A stretch of 64,000 nucleotides of DNA from Lactobacillus acetotolerans DSM 20749 = JCM 3825 (GTDB lineage Bacteria > Bacillota > Bacilli > Lactobacillales > Lactobacillaceae), in contig NZ_AYZC01000001.1 in the NCBI RefSeq assembly GCF_001436775.1, forward strand, positions 46,221 through 110,220, in the 5' to 3' direction. Below the pieces are notes generated by a model. That model was not told where the DNA came from. It ran no database searches and saw only the letters and a list, made by a program, of their open reading frames with translations. Of this stretch, positions 59,976 through 64,000 are shown in pieces. Positions within the stretch are counted from its first letter, which is position 1; each line of letters begins with the position of its first letter. A program made the translations under genes and the position numbers.

Positions 59976-62459
59976 TTAACTAGTTTTTACAGTCTCTTTT
60001 TTATTTTTAGTAGAAATAACGTTAAATTTTAGTTTACCGTGTGTACTGCCAATCTTCAAACTGTTGCCACGCTTCAAGTCACCGTCAATTAACATTTCAG
60101 CAATTTTATCCTCAATATCATTTTGAATGGCACGTCTAAGCGGACGGGCTCCCATTTCTGGGTTATAACCATCCTTAGCAATCTTATCGAGCGCAGCACG
60201 AGAAATCTTTAATTGAATTCCCTGTTTATCTAGGCGTTCAATTAATTTACGCGTAAGCAGAGTAACAACTTGACGAAGCTCATTTTTGTTCAATTCATCA
60301 AAAATAATTGTTTCGTCAATTCGGTTTAAGAATTCTGGCCGGAAGAATTGTTTCAAGGCTTTTTGTACACGATCCTTCCGTAATTTAGCCTGACTTGCAT
60401 TATCCGCATTAAAACCAACAGCCTTAGTTTCAAATATAGCTCGTGAGCCTAAATTAGAAGTCATGATAATAATTGTATTCCTGAAATCAATCTTTCTACC
60501 TTTAGAATCCGTTAAAAATCCTTCATCTAACACTTGCAAAAGCAAATTAAATACATCTGGATGAGCTTTTTCAACCTCATCAAGTAAAACTACCGAATAA
60601 GGATGACGACGAACCTGCTCAGATAGTTGGCCACCTTCTTCATAACCAACATACCCTGGGGCAGACCCAATTAACTTGCTACTTGCTATCTGATCCATAT
60701 ATTCAGACATGTCAATACGAATTAAATTGTTTTCTGAACCAAATATGGCAGCTGCTACTGCTTTAGCTAATTCAGTTTTACCGACACCGGTTGGACCTAA
60801 GAAAAGGAAAGATCCAATTGGACGATTCTCATCCTTAATTCCACTTCTGCTTCGGCGAATCGCACGTGCAACTGCCGACACAGCCTTATCTTGGCCAATA
60901 ACTCTTTTATGCAGAATACTTTCTAAATTAGATAATTGCTTTGTTTCATTTCGATTCATTTGGGTAACAGGCACGCCTGTCCACTCAGAAACTACCTTTG
61001 CAACATCTTCAGGTTTAACAACAGCATTATCATCGACTTTTTCTTCCAGTCGATCAGCTAATTTATCACGTCTAGCCTGCAAACTATTTTGTTTATCTTG
61101 TAATTTAGCTGCCTCAACAAAATTTTGACTAACTGCAGCTTGATTCTTCTGATCGATAATCTTTTTGATTTGCTCATTAACCTGAGTCATTTGATCATCA
61201 GGACCTGCATTTGTTTTTATCTTAACAGCCGCACTGGCTTCATCAATTAGATCAATCGCTTTATCTGGTAAATACCGGTCTGAAATATAACGGCTTGATA
61301 AGTCAACAGCATCTTCAAGGCTAGCTTCAGAAATCTTTACGTGGTGAAACTTTTCATATTTCGGCTTTAAGCCCTCTAAAATCGCCAAAGATGCTTTTCT
61401 TGATGGTTCATTTATCCGAACTTGCTGAAATCTACGAGCTAAAGCCTGGTCTTTTTCAATATACTTTTGATATTCATCAAAGGTAGTAGCACCAATCATT
61501 TGGATGTCGCCACGAGCCAAAGATGGCTTCAAAATGTTAGCAGCATCGATTGAACCTTCTGCTCCACCAGCACCAATTAAAGTGTGCATTTCATCTACGA
61601 AAAGGATTACCTTTCCATCTTTGGTGATTTCTTTAATGATCTTTTTCAAGCGATCTTCAAACTCACCACGGTATTTGGTACCAGCTACCAAACCACCTAA
61701 GTCTAGTGAAATCACCCGTTTATTAAGCAGTCCCTTTGGAACTCGCTTCTTTACTATTTCCGTAGCAATTGCTTCCGCAACAGCAGTTTTACCGACCCCG
61801 GGTTCTCCAATGAGAACCGGATTATTCTTAGTACGTCTCGACAAGATTTCGATTACACGTGCTATCTCTTTATCTCTACCGATAACCGGATCAATCTCAC
61901 CTTGACGGACACGTTCATTTAAGTTAACTGAAACCTGATCCAGGGTTGGAGTAGTGCTCTTCCTCTGCTTCTTTTGATTTGGATTTTCTGTGTTACCGGT
62001 CCAATCAGAAGAATTTGCAGAACTTTCTTCATCTAAACTTCTATGTAAATCATTCCGCAACAATTCCATATTGATATTTAAATTTCTTAAAATCATTGCT
62101 GATAGGATTTGTTCACTAGAAATTAGTCCTAACAAAATATGAGTTGTTTTAACTTTATCTGAACCAGTTCGATCAGCAAGGTTTCTTGCGTAAGCAAGTG
62201 CCATGCTTAATCTTGGTGACATTTCCATATAACTAGTATTAGCAGCTGACCCATAGCCGGTGTACCGTTCAATCTCTTCACGGACAGCTGTTGGTTTTAC
62301 GCCCCAAGAACGCAAAATTTTACCAGCCTCTCCGTCTGATTCGATCACCATAGCCAATAATACATGCTCTGTTCCTATTAACCGATGATGAAAACTTCGC
62401 GCCTGCTCACGAGCTATTTCTAAAACTTGATCCGCACTTCTACTGTAAGAATTTTCCAT
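59976..62459 (-). CDS. clpC: ATP-dependent Clp protease ATP-binding subunit ClpC
   Basis: 827-residue AAA+ unfoldase that works with ClpP and adaptors. N-terminal repeat domain (two Clp_N repeats), D1 with GEPGVGKT, a linker with a UVR-like helix (QNFVEAAKLQDKQ), D2 with GPTGVGKT and sensor motifs. There is no N-terminal zinc finger, so it is ClpC rather than ClpE. No ctsR or mcsAB genes adjoin, and I saw no CtsR-type GGTCAAA direct repeat upstream. Confidence 0.95.
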   Translation of the reverse strand: MENSYSRSADQVLEIAREQARSFHHRLIGTEHVLLAMVIESDGEAGKILRSWGVKPTAVREEIERYTGYGSAANTSYMEMSPRLSMALAYARNLADRTGSDKVKTTHILLGLISSEQILSAMILRNLNINMELLRNDLHRSLDEESSANSSDWTGNTENPNQKKQRKSTTPTLDQVSVNLNERVRQGEIDPVIGRDKEIARVIEILSRRTKNNPVLIGEPGVGKTAVAEAIATEIVKKRVPKGLLNKRVISLDLGGLVAGTKYRGEFEDRLKKIIKEITKDGKVILFVDEMHTLIGAGGAEGSIDAANILKPSLARGDIQMIGATTFDEYQKYIEKDQALARRFQQVRINEPSRKASLAILEGLKPKYEKFHHVKISEASLEDAVDLSSRYISDRYLPDKAIDLIDEASAAVKIKTNAGPDDQMTQVNEQIKKIIDQKNQAAVSQNFVEAAKLQDKQNSLQARRDKLADRLEEKVDDNAVVKPEDVAKVVSEWTGVPVTQMNRNETKQLSNLESILHKRVIGQDKAVSAVARAIRRSRSGIKDENRPIGSFLFLGPTGVGKTELAKAVAAAIFGSENNLIRIDMSEYMDQIASSKLIGSAPGYVGYEEGGQLSEQVRRHPYSVVLLDEVEKAHPDVFNLLLQVLDEGFLTDSKGRKIDFRNTIIIMTSNLGSRAIFETKAVGFNADNASQAKLRKDRVQKALKQFFRPEFLNRIDETIIFDELNKNELRQVVTLLTRKLIERLDKQGIQLKISRAALDKIAKDGYNPEMGARPLRRAIQNDIEDKIAEMLIDGDLKRGNSLKIGSTHGKLKFNVISTKNKKETVKTS

Positions 62460-62505
62460 CGTAGCACCACCTTTAAAAATGACGTTAATATTCTAATTGC
62501 TTCTA

Positions 62506-62533
62506 TTTATAATGTAAAATACTAAGCTTTAAA
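62506..62533 (-). promoter_or_regulatory. Possible promoter of clpC
   Basis: Minus strand: -35 TTTAAA (62533-62528), 16-base spacer, -10 TATAAA (62511-62506). The region 62534-62741 (AT-rich, no gene) shows nothing else I can name. Confidence 0.4.
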
Positions 62534-62741
62534 TAATTAAAATTTTGAAATCCACATAATCGATCACCTTAACCATAGATATAACACTTTTTATGTCAAT
62601 ACCATTATCATAAGCAACTTAATCAGCAGTTTTAAAATCTTTTTCATATAATTCTTAGAAAAACGTTGCAATTATTATAGCAAAGACCACTTGTATAAGC
62701 CAATATTTAACTTATTATTTGTAAGAATCAAAAAAAGACAA

Positions 62742-62768
62742 ATAAAAAACTGCCTATTTAGGCAGTTA
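62742..62768 (-). terminator. Terminator after tRNA-Pro
   Basis: Minus strand AACTGCCT / AGGCAGTT stem (62767-62760 with 62755-62748) followed by TTTTTTATT. Confidence 0.8.
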
Positions 62769-62773
62769 TCATA

Positions 62774-62847
<74 letters not shown>

Positions 62848-62850
62848 TTA

Positions 62851-62880
62851 ATAAAAAAACTCACCAGACGGTGAGTTTAA
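62851..62880 (-). terminator. Terminator-like hairpin between the two tRNA genes
   Basis: Minus strand AAACTCACC / GGTGAGTTT, a perfect 9-bp stem (62878-62870 with 62865-62857) followed by TTTTTTTAT. It separates tRNA-Gly (upstream) from tRNA-Pro. Confidence 0.75.
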
Positions 62881-62884
62881 TCAG

Positions 62885-62959
62885 TGGAGCGGAAGACGGG
62901 ATTCGAACCCGCGACCCCCACCATGGCAAGGTGATGTTCTACCACTGAACTACTTCCGC
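62885..62959 (-). tRNA. tRNA-Gly (anticodon GCC), CCA encoded
   Basis: Cloverleaf on the minus strand: acceptor GCGGAAG/CTTCCGC, discriminator T, anticodon loop TTGCCAT giving GCC, T-arm GGTTCGAATCC. CCA is encoded (62887-62885). Decodes GGU/GGC. Confidence 0.94.
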
Positions 62960-62971
62960 ACAACAAAGATT

Positions 62972-62999
62972 ATTATAGCAAATAAATTCGATTTTGCAA
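62972..62999 (-). promoter_or_regulatory. Sigma-A promoter of the tRNA genes
   Basis: Minus strand: -35 TTGCAA (62999-62994), 16-base spacer, -10 TATAAT (62977-62972), 13 bases before tRNA-Gly. Confidence 0.75.
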
Positions 63000-63017
63000 A
63001 TTTTTTATATAAAAAAC

Positions 63018-63803
63018 TTACTTTAAATAAAGCTTACGTAAACGATCACGTAGCGTAGGCGTAATTCCTAATTGTTCTTTAAAATACTTCTCGATCCCGC
63101 CAAATTTATTTTCAATTGTAATTAATACCGTATCAAAAAAGGAATCAGAAGCAGAACTTAAAATACGCATATTGGCTCTAAACGTGAGACTTTTATCATC
63201 TTCTTGAAATTTTTTATCACGGATTGCACGGTAGTCATTAAGCATATAATTTGAATACAAATAATCCTGACGGATAGTCTCAAGATCAACACCTAATAGA
63301 TAAAGGATAAACAGAGTAACAAAACCCGTTCGATCTTTCCCCTCTGAGCAATGATAAAGAACAGTACCCTTTTCAGTATTGGCTAATATATCTAAAATTT
63401 GCCGGACTGCCGCCCGATCATGTTTTTTGATAACGTGATCGCGATAATGCTCACACATCATCTTAAAACCAACGTATTGATCTTCATTATATATTACAGA
63501 AGAATCGTTAAGATCATCTTTTCCACCTAAGGTACCATCTTCATCGGAGAGCGGAATTAAGAAATATTCAACACCTGAAATTTTCGGATCCGGACATTCT
63601 ATACTTTCCGTTCGTGAACGTAGATCAATGATTTTACATAAACCATAGTCTTGCAAAAAATGCTCATCTTCAATTGAAATTTGGTTTATACTTCCCGTCC
63701 TAAGCAAACGATGGCTTTTAACTTTACGGTTGTTCCAACCATAGTAGCCACCTAGATCTCGCGGATTAAGAACCGTGTTAATTGGCAACACATTTACTTT
63801 CAA
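63018..63803 (-). CDS. Tyrosine/dual-specificity phosphatase (LipA-like)
   Basis: 261-residue cysteine phosphatase. The P-loop HCSEGKDRTG gives catalytic C152 and R158; HC-x-GKDR loops with two extra basic/acidic residues are typical of proteins acting on phosphotyrosine or phosphoinositides. An N-terminal NPRDLGGY is another family mark. No signal peptide is apparent. The start is TTG 63803, with GGGGAT eight bases upstream. It is not obviously in an operon. Confidence 0.85.
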   Translation of the reverse strand: MKVNVLPINTVLNPRDLGGYYGWNNRKVKSHRLLRTGSINQISIEDEHFLQDYGLCKIIDLRSRTESIECPDPKISGVEYFLIPLSDEDGTLGGKDDLNDSSVIYNEDQYVGFKMMCEHYRDHVIKKHDRAAVRQILDILANTEKGTVLYHCSEGKDRTGFVTLFILYLLGVDLETIRQDYLYSNYMLNDYRAIRDKKFQEDDKSLTFRANMRILSSASDSFFDTVLITIENKFGGIEKYFKEQLGITPTLRDRLRKLYLK

Positions 63804-63886
63804 AATTGTGCATCCCCTTTTTATTCCAAAGAGTTGAAATTTTTAATTTTAAATGTAATTCTACAACAATTATTGAAATTTATTAT

Positions 63887-63937
63887 CAAAAAAGCCCCTT
63901 ATTTGTGCTAGTAAACATAAATAAGAGGTCTTTTTTA
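63887..63937. terminator. Terminator-like hairpin near the right edge
   Basis: AAAAAGCCCCTTATTT and AAATAAGAGGTCTTTT arms with A/T flanks (about 63889-63906 and 63918-63935). It would end a transcript entering on the minus strand from beyond the window. Confidence 0.65.
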
Positions 63938-63943
63938 TCAGTT

Positions 63944-64000
63944 TGAAGCTAACCCCTAAAACTGGACGTTAGTTTATTACAAATTTACACAATTTTCTTT
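63944..64000. mobile_element. Possible terminal inverted repeat of an IS3-family element
   Basis: The 29 bases at 63944-63972 contain CCCCTAAAACTGGAC, similar to the CCCCxAAAAxTTGGAC ends of IS3/IS150-type elements, and the 28 bases after it are non-coding like an IS leader. The element itself would lie outside the window, so this is only a hint. Confidence 0.35.

Noticed and set aside
62460..62741. CtsR operator before clpC
   Set aside because: No GGTCAAA-type direct repeat was seen on either strand.

Overview
The window reads as a stretch of core chromosome from an AT-rich Firmicute, most probably a Lactobacillus of the acidophilus/helveticus/crispatus clade. Reasons are the peptidase PepC, the tadA-SRP RNA-dnaX order, the pstSCAB1B2-phoU block between rplKA and rplJL, zinc-type L33, L36 and S14, and a lone DXS-like protein of a kind seen in some lactobacilli. 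The species cannot be fixed from the sequence alone. Nearly all genes lie on the minus strand; the few plus-strand genes are small accessory units.

Layout from left to right. 1-2,825: dnaX (cut by the window edge), the SRP RNA, tadA, and an RsmC-like methyltransferase broken by an amber codon. 2,911-4,107: rplJ-rplL with L10 leader and attenuator. 4,118-9,154: the pst phosphate transporter operon with phoU. 9,301-11,604: rplK-rplA, nusG, secE and rpmG. 11,782-15,432: an accessory island with a DXS-like transketolase, a gluconokinase-like FGGY kinase and an orphan 75-residue protein. 15,505-22,420: sigH/comX-like sigma factor, rlmB, mrnC, cysS, gltX, radA and a dUTPase. 22,542-30,051: mixed accessory genes (GNAT-like protein, PepC, polynucleotide-kinase-like ATPase, two histidine phosphatases, a CDF metal exporter, a TauE permease, a HAD-like protein without its catalytic Asp, and a DJ-1 protein). 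30,125-34,344: rpsI, rplM, truA and the ECF transporter energizing module. 34,524-48,118: the complete alpha, spc and S10 ribosomal protein operons. 48,436-51,460: fusA, rpsG, rpsL. 51,647-52,342: a prepilin peptidase on the plus strand. 52,418-59,746: rpoC and rpoB. 59,976-62,459: clpC. 62,774-62,959: tRNA-Pro and tRNA-Gly. 63,018-63,803: a tyrosine-phosphatase-like protein. The last 60 bases may be the end of an IS3-type element.

Most of the window is the translation and transcription machinery, with visible autoregulatory leaders (L10, L13, an S10-operon leader, and two similar elements before rplK and rplA that look like paired L1 sites). No CRISPR array, prophage, toxin-antitoxin pair or defence island was found. 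I see no convincing new multi-gene system. The better leads are single items: the amber-broken methyltransferase, the catalytically altered HAD protein, the orphan DXS-like enzyme, the T4-Pnk-like kinase, the two L1-site-like leaders and the hairpin between secE and nusG.
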